Source: Ceraceosorus guamensis (lineage: Eukaryota; Basidiomycota; Exobasidiomycetes; Ceraceosorales; Ceraceosoraceae). From it: 30,118 bases of DNA. Of this stretch, positions 29,938 to 30,118 are shown piece after piece. Position numbers and translations under genes: made by a program. Where the stretch lies: NCBI RefSeq assembly GCF_003144195.1, contig NW_020290141.1, positions 1 to 30,118 on the forward strand, written 5' to 3'. Position 1 is the first letter of the stretch; every line of letters begins with the position of its first letter. Below the pieces are notes generated by a model, which saw only the letters and a list, made by a program, of their open reading frames with translations, was not told where the DNA came from and did no database searches.

Positions 29938-30118
29938 ATGGCGGACGTCAAAGCTCAATTGAGGCAGCTGAGCATCAAGACCGGTGTGGTCCGTCGGTGA
30001 GTGGAGTCCAGTGTAGACTTGCGAGGGCCGGGGCAAAAAGAAGTCGCGACGGCTGCTGCTGCTGCTACGGCGGCGGCGGCGACTACGACAGTATCACGGA
30101 TCATTCGCATTGCCCCTC
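29938..30118 (+). CDS. RBL2: Tubulin-folding cofactor A, 5' part
   Basis: Cofactor A binds beta-tubulin after release from the chaperonin. Only the first exon, 29938-29996, is in the window. It encodes MADVKAQLRQLSIKTGVVRR, where the block LxIKTGVVxR matches the conserved N-terminus of TBCA (KIKTGVVKR in human). The exon ends in the middle of an Arg codon at a GTGAGTGG donor (29997), and the intron runs past the right edge. A possible acceptor at 30089-30090 gives no TBCA-like continuation and was not used. The intron holds (GCT)5 at 30052-30066 and (CGG)4 at 30068-30079. The call rests on about 20 residues plus the donor. Confidence 0.75.

Noticed and set aside
30081-30118. Acceptor-like CAG at 30088-30090 as the start of TBCA exon 2
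   Set aside because: The frame that follows (ITDHSHCP) does not resemble cofactor A, so the real exon 2 is probably beyond the edge.
1-30118. Transposons, retroelements, CRISPR-like arrays
   Set aside because: No terminal repeats, transposase or reverse transcriptase reading frames, or spaced repeats were seen on either strand.

Overview
The window looks like nuclear DNA of a basidiomycete fungus, probably one of the smut relatives (Ustilaginomycotina). The reasons are moderately GC-rich sequence, compact genes with short GT-AG introns (mostly 60-150 nt), protein families that are eukaryotic or fungal, and intergenic DNA carrying GAGTCGTGA/CACGATT-like words that I associate with smut genomes. 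The lineage call is an inference; the fungal call is firm. No mobile element, CRISPR array, tRNA or rRNA gene was recognised.

Twelve protein genes are supported, in the order + - - + - + - + - + - +. (1) 1-628, 3' part of an FMN-dependent 2-hydroxy-acid oxidase/dehydrogenase. (2) 877-2391 minus, alpha/beta hydrolase of the monoacylglycerol lipase type. (3) 3517-4862 minus, translation factor eIF5. (4) 6612-7014, spliceosomal Sm protein G. (5) 7630-10585 minus, replication licensing factor CDT1. (6) 12221-16351, an intronless four-domain enzyme (A-T-R1-R2) matching the fungal NRPS-like glycine betaine reductase ATRR. (7) 16533-19122 minus, ribosome biogenesis factor UTP25 with seven exons. (8) 20981-24893, an unrecognised membrane protein of about 1210 residues with a receptor-like seven-helix layout. 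(9) 25005-26052 minus, cyclophilin H-like prolyl isomerase. (10) 26399-28515, a divergent class I histone deacetylase (HOS1/HDAC8-like). (11) 28664-29409 minus, cytochrome c oxidase assembly factor PET100. (12) 29938 onward, the first exon of tubulin-folding cofactor A.

Most of the genes are unrelated housekeeping functions (translation, splicing, licensing, rRNA processing, respiratory assembly, tubulin folding), so this is not a biosynthetic cluster. Neighbours are arranged as convergent pairs with short 3' gaps (111-248 bp, one of 615 bp) and divergent pairs with shared upstream regions (0.35-1.9 kb). The most notable items are the betaine-reductase-type fusion enzyme, the receptor-like membrane protein, the substituted active-site motifs of the deacetylase, a small cluster of MluI cell-cycle boxes between CDT1 and the fusion enzyme, and a signal-peptide-like alternative reading start inside the first intron of the cyclophilin gene. 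All exon models were built by eye from splice consensus, frame continuity and family similarity.
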